A stretch of DNA of 64,000 nt from Lyophyllum atratum (GCA_014905825.1 JACGCN010000053.1:186001-250000); one strand, 5' to 3'. Counted from the first letter of the stretch, positions 13,256 to 25,631 are shown. Translations and numbers: made by a program. Notes: generated from the letters alone by a model not told the origin.

Positions 13256-13342
13256 GGCCTGATGGTCTAGTAGTATGATTCCTTGTTAGGGTGTTACGAC
13301 ACGAATTCGAGGAGGTCCTGGGTTCAATTCCCAGTCAGGCCC
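13256..13342 (+). tRNA. tRNA-Pro(AGG) with 15-nt intron
   Basis: The ends pair as a 7-bp acceptor stem (GGCCTGA with TCAGGCC). The D-arm GGTCTAGTAGTATGATTC is typical of fungal proline tRNAs, and the T-arm contains the B box GGTTCAATTCC. The anticodon stem CCTTG/CGAGG closes only if 15 nt are removed one base 3' of the anticodon. This gives anticodon AGG at 13288-13290 and an intron at 13292-13306. A T7 run at 13350-13356 fits a Pol III terminator. A near-identical gene lies at 55335-55421, with one exon difference in the acceptor stem. Confidence 0.93.
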
Positions 13343-13707
13343 GGTTTAATTTTTTTCCTGTCTAACCCTCAAACTGTCCACATGTACACAGTTCAAGATA
13401 CCTTCTACGCTGCTACCTTAAGTTCCTACTTTTTTTGTTTCCGAGTTTTCCCCAGCTTGGGATTCAAACCTAAATTTACACGAATCCGACTCTACAGTCG
13501 AACCCGGCCTGAGTTATGTCGATTCGATCATCGAGCACACGATATATATTAAGTGATAAAGTTAATTAAATAAACGCCACATGTGGATCAACCATGGCAG
13601 GCTACCGTCGAGCCTTGAATACCGTCGTATATGGTCATCGTCATTGAGCAAACCTCATGAAATCTGATCCTCTATCCCCAAAAAACCCAGTTAAAAAAGA
13701 TGAGTTT
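13343..13707. other. Intergenic region downstream of tRNA-Pro
   Basis: About 365 bp between the tRNA and the stop codon of the minus-strand carboxypeptidase. It starts with the Pol III T7 terminator and is AT-rich around 13545-13580. Otherwise it should be 3' UTR of the carboxypeptidase. I see no gene. Two B-box-like words (around 13460 and 13500) lack a cloverleaf partner. Confidence 0.5.
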
Positions 13708-16586
13708 TCATAACCCAGTCGCAGATGTAGAGACAGCCGTCTCTGTGCGAATGAATGAGCTCCAGGCTGCACGAGTCGCGGAAGGGAAGATGTAAGTTGA
13801 GGCCTTTGTCCCAGCACCGTAATAAATCTCGTCGCCGCCAGGCAGGACGTCTTGAGCCAACGTAGAATCAATTCCGCCGACAACCACAACCTTGCCGTTT
13901 GCTGTCTTTGTCACCAAGCCCGTTTGGTTCTTCCCGAGGACAAATTCGCGAAGGAAGGTGAATGCCTAAGATATGCATTAGATGTTATTGTTCAATGACG
14001 AAGTGGCGTGCAGACATACAGACTGAGGCCGATCGCCGGGGACAAGATGTCCTGCGCCATCGAAGAGAACATAAGTCCAATTCCGCTCTTGGCGGACTGT
14101 CCCTGCAAATTGGCGAGCGTCGTTGTACCATGGTGTCGACGGCTTGACGGTGAACCCCCGAATACCCCCAAAGGTTGTATTCTGGATGGCGACTAGAAAT
14201 ACGCGGGGTATCAGCGCGTCGCAACTGAGAGAAGTGTGCACGATGAACAAACTTTCTGTGCTTCTATGTGCAATGAGAGCGTCGTTATTCCCTGAGTAAA
14301 GCACGACGCCGACACCACGGGCCGTTGCATTAGTTGCAAATTCAGTGAACCAATTCATGGGTCTGGCAGGAAAGTTAGATCTGGGTTGGCAGGCAATGTT
14401 AGAAATGGAATACTGACTCGGTACCTGGCAAGTTCGACGGACACTGTCAGCTACAAAGGATGCGCGCGTGGCGAATGTACTCACTGGGATCGACGTCTAT
14501 CAGAGAAGGAATCAATACATCTTCGCTGAAGTCAATGAATGAAAATACTCACTGTTACCGTCTGGATTTCCGAATACAAAATCGAAATTTGCTGCCCATG
14601 ACTTGCTCTTGGGTGCATGGAGGGCGTCCCTGGTGCGTGGATCTAGTATTTCGATGTTTTAGAAAAATCTTGTGAGGATCTTTGATGACTTACCGTTTAG
14701 GAAGACGCTCGCGTCTTGTTTAATTTGTGGGTTCGTAGCGTCCGTTACATCGTATACCTTGGTTGCCTACGTATTAGCATGGTCCATTACAAAGTATCAC
14801 AGGCACGTACATTGAATCCGAAGGTATCTGTGTCCTTGCTCAAACCTAGGAAGTTGGAATGAGTTAAGTTGGAGAGAAGTGAATGAAGAGTACCCACTCC
14901 ATGGGTATGTGTAATTGATAGCGTAGTCGATAAACATATCAAGTAACAGGCATCCATACTGTCGCTTTGTCAAACTCCAATTCAAGCAGATTTCAGCGTG
15001 GGGCTTACCCAGGGGTCAAGAACACCGTTTGGCCTGTCAGTCAAAAAGTCCCTCTTCCACGCAGCGAGATTGCGGTGACGCTCGCGTGTTTGAAGTGTGC
15101 GTTTCTGACCCGCGTACCTTTTCGCCAATTCGGTCATGAAGCCGTGGTGGGATAGCGAGTTCCGTAGGAAGAATGGGACATCGCGTTGCGAGGGTAGGAC
15201 GAGGGGTACTGGGGGTATCGCTCCCTCTTGCGGATAAGTGAGATTAACGTCGTAATGGCATAGTTTAGTTCTGCGACGAAAGGAACCATGTGGAACTGAA
15301 CTTTGAGTGCACTGAATAGCGCGACTCACTGTTCTTTGAAATATTTGTACACTTCTTGATCGTAGCCAATTAGTTGTGGATGAGTTTCGATGACAGTGAG
15401 CTGCGATGAAGTCAGTGAAGGACAGAAAGTCCAAGGAAGGTCGGGATTTACAGCAGGGAGGAGTTCAAAGACTTGTCCAGACGTAATCGAGCCATCCCCG
15501 ATGGCAATCTTAGCGATCTTGACTGGAGGGTTCTTCATTCCGAAATAGGCCTTCATTATGTATGGCTGCGAGAGAGTGATCAACCTAAGTTCTAAAATGA
15601 TTCCAAAGGGCTTACAATGTAGTAGCCAGCATAGCTCTCGCCAGTAAGATGGAGAGGACGGGTCGCAAGACTGGGAAAGACTTTGACAAGGTTCGTCAGG
15701 AATCCCATCTACAAAATCCGTTGAGCATCGTGAATTCCGAAGCGTAGAGAATCTTACGAAGTCGGCTCCCACTTGATCCTCGTCAGCAACTGCGTAGCTT
15801 TCAATCAGAAGTGCATGTCAAGGGGAAAAAGGGTAACTCACCATAACCATCCGCATCCGCCGTGGAGTAACCGACGCCTCTGGAGAAAGAGGTCAGATAC
15901 ACACTAGCATCCGGGCTATCTGATCGAAAAGGGCACCTACACTGGTTGATCAATCCAGAAGTAATCCGCTAACTTGTTCCAACTGTATGGATTCGAAGTA
16001 ATCCGGTAGTCGGGTTGGATCTTTATAGGCCCATTCTAGAGACGGGTTTCAGAACATTCGCCATGAAAGGAATGCGGGACATTACCTCGAATAGCATCCC
16101 ATACATACTAGAAGATCCAGGACTGTACGAGCAAAGAATCAGTCAGTTTCGAATTCCCGAACATCATCGCTTAGATACGCGTACCCTCCGTTCAACCAGA
16201 TACCCCATGGCTGGTTGCCGTTGGCGGGTGCCATCGTAGTGAGTGAACCTGGAAATTTCTCGAAGCCTACGAAGAAGAGGGTATCGTTCGGGTGTCCTGG
16301 ACGCTGAACAGGAAGATTTCCGGCGTAGCTGCGCCCCGTATCGAATGTAACATTCGGCAAGCTTTGGGTGACTTCAAAATCTGAAGCAATCAAGTCAGTG
16401 GCAGGGTATCCTACTCGAAATTTGAATCGACATACAACGCTGCCATGCTGGGCCAAAGTCTCCAGTAGGTTGACCGGGGTAATTGTGAGGGAAACTGCTA
16501 GGAAGTTGGGAAGCGGCGGTCTGGGCATGAACCAAAAGTATAAACGCGCCAGCCAGGACGCGTCGTGGCCAGGTCGTGAGTGTCAT
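13708..16586 (-). CDS. Secreted serine carboxypeptidase (peptidase S10)
   Basis: Predicted extracellular or vacuolar exopeptidase that removes C-terminal residues, with an alpha/beta-hydrolase fold. The minus-strand start at 16586 begins a signal peptide (MTLTTWPRRVLAGAFILLVHA). Joining exon 1 to the next exon gives the family N-terminus with RSYAGNLPVQ and NDTLFFVGFEKFPGS, then WGIWLNGG. The nucleophile elbow GESYAGYY is near 15630-15650. The catalytic-Asp region is YSGNNDALI (about 14295), and the catalytic His lies in DGAGHLVPGDRP (about 14035-14070). The gene has more than ten short introns. The C-terminal exon (13708-13917) is a Thr/Ser-rich extension beyond the catalytic His, with no clear GPI signal. 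Length fits the S10 family. Confidence 0.9.
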
Positions 16587-17248
16587 CGCTGAGAGACGAG
16601 GAATGCGAAACGCCTGGATAACAATGTTTCAGGCAGCATTCAACCGCTTTATAGCGCGCACACGGTTGTTGTTGCGCGGTCAGGGGTACAATTGGGATGG
16701 TCAACCAACAGAAGGCTGAGATTCTGAGGTCGGCGAGCTCCATCTGGCATGCCGAGCCTGATTTTAGGGCCCATCATGATCAGATCTGATTCGGAGCACT
16801 CAGCAGGCACGGTACTTGCACGGCATTGACGGAACCAAACGAGAATCCTGTGAATCGTCAATTGAACCTATTGTTCCAAACGGCACGCAGTCCTTTGCCC
16901 GAGGCTCAGACAATACTACGAGCTTGACAGTTCTTGGTGGACCTCGATGTAGCTGGGTTCGAATTCCCATGTAATTGTTCATGCCAGCGGAAAGCGGGCT
17001 TAGAAGTTCGGGGAGATACCACAGAACTTGTACCTGGTGCTGTCACGAACGAGCGAGTGCCTGAGTTACGAACGAGCGAGTATGTACCTGAGCGAAAACC
17101 GCGTGGCAATGGAGGGCAATGGGGATGGGCAACGCTGAGTTATTCCGAGCACGGGTCACGGCGCCGTGCGCAAGGCGCGTGATCACATGAGAGAGTGTCA
17201 TTATGATCTAACTCATACAGCCATCTACAAACCAGCCGGCCGTTCAGA
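16587..17248. other. Divergent promoter region between carboxypeptidase and SPP382
   Basis: This 660-bp stretch separates two divergently transcribed genes and probably holds both promoters. A 14-bp word, acgaacgagcgagt, occurs at 17045-17058 and 17068-17081, a 23-bp period, about 170 bp before the SPP382 start. A tRNA B-box-like word at about 16955-16968 has no cloverleaf around it. No coding region is recognised. Confidence 0.5.
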
Positions 17249-20200
17249 ATGGCTCGCAGAAAGCGAATGCTTGATGATGATGACTCGGATTCCTCCAACG
17301 GGTCTGACGTCGACTTGGATGTCGAAACCGACCCTACAGCTCGTGAGGAACGCGAGCTATTCGAGAATCCCTATCAACACAAACGGAGACGGAAGAACGC
17401 GAAGGAGGATGCTCTCTATGGGGTATTTGGAGAGGACAGCGAGGACGAGGCTCGGGGGGCGAAGGGGAGGGGACCAGCTGGAAAGGTGAAGAAAAGTGAC
17501 TGGACAAAAGCACCTGCCTTCGTTTCAGGCGATAAAAAGGTAGACCTTGACAAAGAGATGGACATGGATTTGGATGATGAACATTTGGATCAAGATGCGG
17601 CTGCTGGTCGCGACATGGATTCTGAGGGCGACGAGAGTGAAGAGGACGGTGGCGATTCCGGGGATTCGGACGACTATGAATCTAAGCCACCGTCTCCACG
17701 TGTACGCGAGGAGGAGGAGGAGGACGAACCAGCGAGACCAAGGATGGGTGGCATACGTTTAGGAGCCTCAAAGCTACCAACCGAGCAACCGCCTTCCAAG
17801 GGCGACATTGGTTCCTCAACTGCAAAAGGTGGCATAGGTTCTTTTGGTGCTCCGTCAAAAGTTGGAATTGGCGCTCGGACTACGACTTCTACGACTACCT
17901 CTACCCCGGAACCTACTGAAGACCTACCCTCCGTGTTCGGCAAACGCTCTTTTGTTCGGAATGGAACGCCCTCTTGGAAACCTGCAGTGCCTCTCAGCGC
18001 CCCAGAGGCTGCCCATTTTAGCAAACTCCAAGGTTCCTTCGGTGCGCGTATGTTGTCAAGAATGGGTTGGCAGGCCGGAACTGGGTTGGGTGCCGCTGGA
18101 GAAGGTATCGTCACGCCAGTCGAGAGCAAGCTACGACCGCAGAAGATGGGTATCGCATTCAAGGGTTTCAAGGAGAAGACGGAACAGTCGAAACTGGAGG
18201 CAAGGCGTCGTGGAGAGGTTGTCAGTGATGACGAGGACGCGAAGACCAAGAAATTCCGAAGGAAGGTCAAAGAGCAGGAGCAGAAACGATCCGACGTGTG
18301 GAAGCGACCAAAGAAAGTGAAAACGAAGCTCGAGCACAAGACGTACGAGCAAATTCTTGCTGAAGCCGGGCAGGAAACACCCGTCGTAGGCCTTGGTCAA
18401 ATAATAGACGCTACTGGTGCTGTTGTACGTATTATTTCGGTTTCTTTGTGACGCGCTATAATGACTATATATACAGCCACGAGAAGTATCCTCACTTGCC
18501 GACGTGTCGTTGACTCCCTGGTCTACCTTGACCGATCCAACGCGAATACCTGAAGTCCGACATAACATCCGACTCATCGCTGATGCATGTAAGACCGACC
18601 TTGACGGCCTGGCACGAGAGGCCAAGGCTCTTGAACAGCGGAAGCAATTTGCGGCTCAAGAAGACGCGCGTTTGAGGAAGAAGGTAGCAGACGAAGCAGA
18701 ACGTACGACTTCCGGCATTGTTTCTTTGCAGCCATGTTGCTAACTTCTTGTCCTTAAGTGATAGAAAGGTTACAGAAAGTCCAGCTCGTGGCGAACGACA
18801 TCAATGCCAAAGCCAAGGAGCTCGCTTCTGTGTATGAAGTATCGTTGGAGCCATTCTCACCTCTCTTCTATACTTTGGTCGACCAATTCTCGCGCGAATT
18901 CGAGCGATATCGCCTGGATGAGATCGTAGTGGCTGCCATCGCTCCGCTCATCCGCCGCATGGTAGCCAACTGGGACCCCCTGGAGGATCCGAGTGCGTTC
19001 GTTTCCACTTTCCGGACGTGGCGGCGTGCTCTTCGAGTCAACGCGGTGGAAAAGGCACCGGAATCCCAAGTGGATGTTTATGGGTCGAAAACAGTCCAAG
19101 CTGTACCAGTGCCAACGTGAGTACCCGCTCATTCCTTAGAAACGCAACTGTTGACATAAGTCTTGTAGAGAAGCTCTCATGACTCCATTTGAGAGCTTAC
19201 TATGGAACGTTTGGCTGCCTAGGGTTCGAACATCTATCAACAACAACTGGATACCCGAAGTCCCACTCCCCGCGGTCAAACTCTACGAAGCTTGGTCCAC
19301 TTTTCTCCCTCCATTCATTCGTGACAACCTCCTCGATCAGCTCATACTCCCCAAAGTCCAGAAGACGATCGCGGACTGGCACCCCCGGAGAGAGGTTTCC
19401 TTGCAAGCGATCGTTTTCCCTTGGTTGCCTCATGTAGGCCTACGACTCGAGGACCTACTTGGTGACGCTAGGAGGAAGGTGAAGAGTATGCTAAGGGGTT
19501 GGACTGTCGGCGACAAGGTCCCCGCGGAATTGCCTGCCTGGAAAGAAGTGAGTCAATGTGCTTTGTTCCTCTTTACCCAGTCCTGATCATCGACTCGCTA
19601 CAGATGTTCGAAGGTGGCGAGTGGGATTCAATGTTACTGAAGTATATCGTTCCCAAGCTCGGCGCCACCCTCCGCGACGACTTCCGCATCAACCCGCGCG
19701 ATCAAAAGATGGAAGCACTGCAACATGTCCTGGTGTGGGCAAACATCGTCCGGCCTTCCATCTTCTCCCAGATTCTCGAGACCGAATTCTTCCCCAAATG
19801 GCTAGACGTCCTCCACGTATGGCTTATCCAGCCGCGCGTGAGCTTCGAGGAGGTGGCGCAGTGGTACTCCTTCTGGAAGGGAACATTCCCCGAAGCTGTT
19901 CAGAATATGCCTGGAGTCAGCCGTGGGTTCACCAGAGGCTTGCAGTTGATGAACAAGGCGATCGAGCTCGGTCCCAACGCACCCACACAGCTGGCCCGGC
20001 CAGACCTCCGTGCAGAACTGTCTGCACCGACTACACCCGTTCGCAATGGCGCGAAAGGGACACCGAAGGTGCCGTCGAGGCCGTCAGCATTGACGCATGA
20101 GATCACGTTCAGGTCCATCGTCGAGGATTACGCCTCGACTCATAATCTTCTGTTCATTCCCACCGGCCGTGCGCACGAGCTTTCGAGGATGCCGCTGTTC

Positions 20201-20341
20201 CGCGTCAGTCCAACAGCTGATGGAAAGGGTGGCCTGTTGGTGTATATCCTGGATGATGCGGTGTGGGCTCCGGCAATTGAAGGAGATGGATTTGGGGCCA
20301 TATCTTTGGAGGATATGGTTTTGAGGGCAAGTAATATGTAG
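17249..20341 (+). CDS. SPP382: G-patch spliceosome disassembly factor (Spp382/Ntr1, TFIP11 family)
   Basis: Homologue of yeast Spp382/Ntr1 and animal TFIP11, which activate the DEAH helicase Prp43 to release the excised intron lariat. Exon 1 (17249 to about 18424) begins with an acidic Ser/Asp/Glu-rich TIP N-terminal region (MARRKRMLDDDDSDSS; LFENPYQHKRRRKN). The G-patch follows at about 18019-18170: FGARMLSRMGWQAGTGLG then GIVTPVESKLRPQKMGIAF. Later exons form the long GCFC domain (about 19170-19900), including LLWNVWLPRVR, FLPPFIRDNLLDQLILPKV, and VLVWANIVRPSIF. The protein ends ...LEDMVLRASNM. The open frame of exon 1 runs into intron 1 and stops at 18451; the true donor is GTACGT at about 18425. 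It converges with SOF1, 169 bp away. Confidence 0.92.
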
Positions 20342-20510
20342 ATTCGTTGTAATGTCTAGAGTTGCGGAGCATTGTATTTCATAGCGCCTTACGGGACTTA
20401 ACCTATGTGACGGCCACCTTACGTTGAAGCAAGGAGACGATATTCGTGGTTGAAGTTTATAAAACTTCGCATCCAAATGCCCGAATGAGTAGAGATACAG
20501 GGTAAAATGC

Positions 20511-22271
20511 CTAGGTCTGTTCGACGATAACCACCTTCTTCCTTTCCGCCTTCGGTTTTGACTCCCCTGCACGTGTATGCTTCCTTCTCCGCTCCTCCTT
20601 GACACGTTGTGCATCCAACATCGTGCGCTTGAGCTTCGACGCCTGATAAACCGACTTCGGCATGTGCCTCGCTCTGAAACGGCCCATGGCTCAGCATCCA
20701 AAGAAAAACACAAAGAAACGCAAAACGAACCTCGCGACCTTGCCAACCTGGGTATCCATCTTCCAACGGTCCTTGAGACTGTCACGGTACTCGATCGCAG
20801 CTCTCTCGCGCGCAGTGATGACACCGAGCTTGTCTGATGCCTTCGCCTTCCATATACGAACGTTACCGTCGTCCGAGCCCGTGATTACGAACCGTGCATC
20901 GCCCGAGAATATTGATGAAGATACTCTGCGGGAAAGGCGTCAGTGCGAGAAGGAAGACAGGTCGAGAGTTGAGATCTGACCTTTGCATGCGTTTTGTGTG
21001 GTAAACTTCCGGCGAGTGGCCCTGGCCCTCTTTCCATATCCGCACGGTGCGATCCCAGCCACCACTGACGAACTCAAGGCCTGTTGGGCTCCAGTCGCAG
21101 CTCATGACGGCTGCGACGTGAGCCTTGTAGATATGGCTTGGCGTTGTCAGATGTCGGATGTCGAAGGTATAGAGATTGTGGTCTTCAGATGCGAGCAGTA
21201 TGGTTGTTGGGAAGGTCGGTGACCATGCAAGGGAGTTGCTGCGCATCTAGAGGAAATTTCTCAGGAATGGCCTTGGAGCTAGACAGTCATACTCACCTGC
21301 ATGACGACTCGACGTTCGGCTTTGCCTGTCCGGATGTCGTAAAGCGTGAAGGTACGGTCAGAACCGATGCTGGCGAGAACGGAGGATTCACTCAGGTTGA
21401 AGCGAACACTGGTGATTGTTTCGGTGGAAGTGGGGAAGGTGAGGTTCGAGATGGGTGCGCTCCTGTTCGAAACGAAGATTAACAATATCCACAGATGAAA
21501 CCGGTCAACGCACTTGGTCTCATCCCATATTTGAACAAGATTTGAGGCCGTAGCAAACAGAGGATCCGAGCGATGATGATCTATGGAGCTGAAGAGGACA
21601 TTTAGAATGGCCTATGAAAACAGGGAACAATACACATACTTGAAAGCTGATTTTCCAGGAAAGACATTTAGAGGCTGAGTTTGGCGATCGTCAGTATCGA
21701 ACGCAAGATGACCAGAACATGACACGCACTTGGTCGGAGGCGCTGCTCCCAATTGACCAAAGCTTGATATTCCGATCAACACCACAGCTCAATAACCTAT
21801 CCCCTTCCGCGAAACACAGTCCCGACACCTTTCCTTTATGCGCCTGTGGAAGCTTCAATAGCTTGTTCCTCGTCGATAGATTATGCAAGATAATTCCTAT
21901 GGATACGTCAGGAATCATACGGCTTGATAGAACGTAAAAACGCACCTCCGTCCCAGCTTCCACTCGCCACCGTCGTCAAAGATCCAGGTTGTCTCGCGAG
22001 GACTTCCACGGCATCAACATGCCCCTCCAAACTATCAACAAACGGTTTGGCAAACAGTCGATCCATTTTTGCGGCATTCAGAGCACGCGTGCGTTCCCTA
22101 GCCCGCGCAAATGGATGCATTAGCGGGTCGAGATTTCGCGATGTGGGGGTTGGGTCGCCCGGGCGTGTTGGCAGATGTACCTCGGGCGCATGTTGGAGAA
22201 CGGATATTTTCTAGGGGAGGGGTGAGTATTTCTTTTGAATAGTGGATCTAGGTGCGCCTACCTACCACCAT
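20511..22271 (-). CDS. SOF1: WD40 and SOF-domain protein Sof1 (DCAF13), 18S rRNA maturation
   Basis: WD40 protein of the U3 snoRNP/SSU processome needed for 18S rRNA processing. The start codon lies in a 6-nt first exon (22266-22271, Met-Val) followed by donor GTAGGT. Exon 2 then reads KISVLQHAPEVHLPTRPGD, the expected Sof1 N-terminus. Propeller blades follow: HVDAVEVLARQP, HKGKVSGLCFAEGDRLLSCG, FNLSESSVLASIGSDRTFTLYD, CDWSPTGLEFVSGGWDRTVRIW, and DARFVITGSDDGNVRIWKA. The C-terminal SOF domain (RHMPKSVYQASKLKRTMLDA, then KEERRRKHTRAGESKPKAE) ends at the TAG at 20511-20513. It is divergent from the WD40/SIM gene (178 bp between start codons). Identity is firm; the tiny exon 1 is inferred. Confidence 0.93.
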
Positions 22272-22449
22272 TAAAGAGTGTTGAGTATCAGCGGGAGAAG
22301 AGGAAAAATAGCTGGCTTACCTAAGCGATTCATGGGAATGACGATGCATCACATGATGGGCTTCGAGAACACCGACTCGCGAGGATGGTGAAACCCGGAC
22401 CGCATTGGTCGCGTCTCGCCGTACACAACTCAACTAACAGTCCACAGAA

Positions 22450-25176
22450 ATGCCGCCCAACCGTGCACAAGTCATCGACGTCGATGCGCCGGTTATCATA
22501 GACCTCACTGCCCCACCAGTCAGTATCGACTTGACCGCAGAGCCTGGTATCGAACAGTCACCTCCTCGGCGCCCCCCTCGCGCTCGGGCGAGAGTGGTCT
22601 ATGTTGCGAGCTATATGTAAGCCCTAAGTTCTACATTCTTGCGTCCTCTCAATAATACTCCCAAGCCCCCCAAGTAACCTTCCAGGGCCATCTTCTGCCA
22701 TAGAGACTCCCAGACGCAGGGCACTCGCCTCGATATCTCGCACCACATCTGCCGCCGAACCACCCACGAAGAAGCAAAAAGTAGAGGAGGTAATATACTT
22801 CGATATTCCTCCGCTTCCAGATACAGGCAAAGGGAAAGGCGTAAAGAGAATCTTTGAGCTAGATAGCGATGGGGAGGTAGTCGATCTGAAACCGAAGGTT
22901 CGTCTTTTCTCAAGTTACTAGAATACAAAGTTATACAAGGCATGAACAGAGAATTAAACGAGAAGGTACCCCTAGCTCAGACTCGGATGAAGAGGACTCG
23001 TACGCACGGTGTCATGCCGGATATGACTTGAACAATGAAGACATTGTATGTCCTTTCACTAATTTTCTCAAGGAACTCCTGCCAATGTCATCATGCAGTG
23101 GAAACCCCCCAAGATAAACCAATCCAAGATGTCCTTCGACGTCGCGGAAACCTTCCAACATCTCACTATCTCCGACGCACCCTCACCCACAAGGCGCCGA
23201 CCTCATTGGGATTTTTCAGATCCCAGTTATCCATTCCCCAGTACAGTTAAATGGAGTCATCCTGTTTGTAAAACCCAGTCTTCATGCGTAGCCGTGCTCA
23301 CTTCTCGCTTCTTCACAGCCTGGCCACGTCTATCCTCCTGCACGCAGTTCGATCCTGTCGCTCATGCCTGCACAACTTGCCAGAAGCAACCGGCGGGTCG
23401 CCTTGCAACCAATGAAGCTCGTGACATCATTCAAAAGGGCGCCTGGATGTAATCGTTCTATTTACTGTCATGTTTTAATCATTAATTAAATTCTCTGCAT
23501 TCTAGCAATCAACAGAATTGAACAATCTGGGGAATGGGTGGCTATCAGTAGCGCAGCTACGGGAGGACAGTCCGACGTGCCTGGAGGTACACTAAATCCC
23601 CTAATTGATGTTCGCATGCTTACATGCCCGCGGAAACTCAGAGGAGCTCAACCCATACAACAAGGAAGGCGGTATCATGATGTGGAACAATGATATCCAT
23701 ATACTTCCAGGTCATTCGAGGAAGTGGGATTCAGATGGGCAAGGTACGTCTGCTCACACATCGCGTCCTTCATTCGCCCATTCGCTCCACAGTTAAACAC
23801 TATACCGTAAACGACGTCAAATTCGATCTCGATCCAAACAGGTAGTTTATTTTTTGCTAAAAACTGGTCCCCTTGCTAATGTGGTTCCTATCATTTAGCT
23901 CCTCTGCTGTATCTTCGGGTAACGATAAGACAGTGCATGTCTGGACTCATGACCCCGATAAGAACTTGTATAACCGTGACTGCGCATGTAAAGTCATTTC
24001 GCGTTTTGCCACACTCATATTTCATTCATCAGTCCCATAGGGAGATGTGACTCTGTTCCGCATGACCTCGCCTTCAAACCGGGAACATCAGTGCTCGCGG
24101 TCGGAGAACGGCATGTATACTAGTTACCATACTAATCCATTCTGTCTGACAGCATTGCTAGGAAATTGGTGGTATATTCCGACACAACCTCAACGGCCTC
24201 TGTATTGACGCTCTCAGTATGCGGCAAGAAGACCCGAACCAAAAATATTGTCGGTGCGATTGAATGGGGCCGTGGTCCAACGTCGTCCTACTTGTTTGCA
24301 TCCTCGGAGTCAGATACTAGAAACAATGATTTCAATGGCTTTCATAAGGCCTTCGATGTAAATCAAGGCACAATGGCCTACGAATTTGATGCAAAGGGGT
24401 CGGGAGATGAGATAGCTGTCACAGAAGATGGTTCGTTCAATTTATGTCGCCACCGGCAGTACTAACAATCCGTTTTTTGTTCGTAGGTGGAAGATTAGCA
24501 CTCCTGACATGCAGGGAGAGTTCCAATTCTCTTCGAATATACAACATCCGCAACAAGGCGCCAAATGCTATTCTGTCCTTGGAACTCGAGCCTTTCCCAG
24601 TGCGATATAACGTCGAAAAGGAGCCGATTGAAGGCGAAGTCAATAGCGCCGCGTTCAGTTCGGACGGGATATATCTCGCGTTGGGACGCAATGACAACCA
24701 CACCCATGTTTACGACTCCCGGTGGCTGAACCGACTCCTGTTCGACTATGAGCACTATGGGCCATGTCGGACGAATCCATACCATGATTCCTACGGTGTG
24801 GTTAAAGTCCAGTGGGTCAATAAGGAAGCAGCAATGCCGTTTGGGCTTGTGACAGCTGGACACGATGGTATGTTGATATCCTGCGCCGCTCTTTGAGTCT
24901 GTGGTGATTTTTCTTATAAACAGGCTGCGTGCGCTTTTGGGACCCTCTTCGAGCTCCCGATAGTTCTAGAAATGGGAGTATTCTTGCGGAAATGACTTCT
25001 GATATCGGGGCCTTTTCCATCGGAGACCGCTATAAAGGGGAGCAACCTCTCGTAGTGTATGTATTTCTCATCGAAAAAGTTCATGTTACTCACACCTGTT
25101 TTCTAGTGGCGATTGCAGTGGAGAAGTATCAGTTTTCGATCTTAATCCTTCAGGCTTGCAATATCTGTATCGTTAA
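22450..25176 (+). CDS. WD40-repeat protein with N-terminal tandem SUMO-interaction-like motifs
   Basis: I do not recognise a named orthologue. The start at 22450 gives an acidic/hydrophobic N-terminus with VIIDLT (residues 15-20) and SIDLT (25-29), which resemble SUMO-interacting motifs. A Pro/Arg-rich and Lys/Asp-rich low-complexity part follows over several exons (to about 23090). A conserved linker around 23128-23240 (MSFDVAETFQHLTISDAP) leads into WD40-like blades: GGIMMWNND, SSGNDKTVHVWTHDPDKNLY, LAVGERKLVVYSD, AFSSDGIYLALGRNDNHTHVYDSRW, and VTAGHDGCVRFWDPLRAPDS. The last exon ends GEVSVFDLNPSGLQYLYR at 25176. Exon joins were chosen to keep frame and GT-AG borders; the 22615-22710 intron is the least certain. 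Probably a nuclear scaffold protein, function unknown. Confidence 0.75.
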
Positions 25177-25631
25177 TCCGTCGTTGAACTTCTTCGTCTT
25201 CACGGTGTATCTATTACTTCTCTTGTCTTATGATCTCTTCTCCTTTCCCTTGTGCAATAACAGAGTGCTTTGATCAGGAACCTTCCAGGATGTATATTGG
25301 CAATTGCCATCTTGGAGTGCTGTAAATTGTGCATAGGAATTTTAGTCGCGCGTGTCACCCGCTTTCTTAGTTTGGGTTTTTAATTCCTTTGCCGGTTGTT
25401 CATTGCAGCATCTGAGCACTCAGCATCCTTGAAAGCGAAAACCGAGGCCCCGGCTAAAAACTCGAGAGGACATCACATGGTCGCGTCAATGCCGGACCAC
25501 TCGGCCCGAATACGGAACATGCTCCCGAATACGGAACATCCTCGCAAACTTGATTCAGGCTTAGCCAGCCTAGACTTCTCCTGAGCTTTTATGTAAAGCG
25601 AATCTCGCGATATGTGTGCCATCCCTTTCCC
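25177..25631. other. Intergenic region between WD40 gene and xylulokinase
   Basis: About 455 bp with the 3' end of the WD40 gene (AT-rich, 25177-25400) and the promoter of the xylulokinase gene. The words cgaatacggaacat occur twice close together at about 25507-25540. No gene or RNA is recognised. Confidence 0.5.

Noticed and set aside
13455..13510. Possible second tRNA or tRNA-derived SINE next to tRNA-Pro
   Set aside because: B-box-like words are present but no cloverleaf or A box fits.
16955..16968. tRNA B box (gggttcgaattccc)
   Set aside because: No acceptor stem, A box or anticodon arm could be placed around it on either strand.
17674..18339. 221-residue minus-strand frame
   Set aside because: Antisense shadow of SPP382 exon 1; Ser/Pro-rich composition reflects the coding strand.
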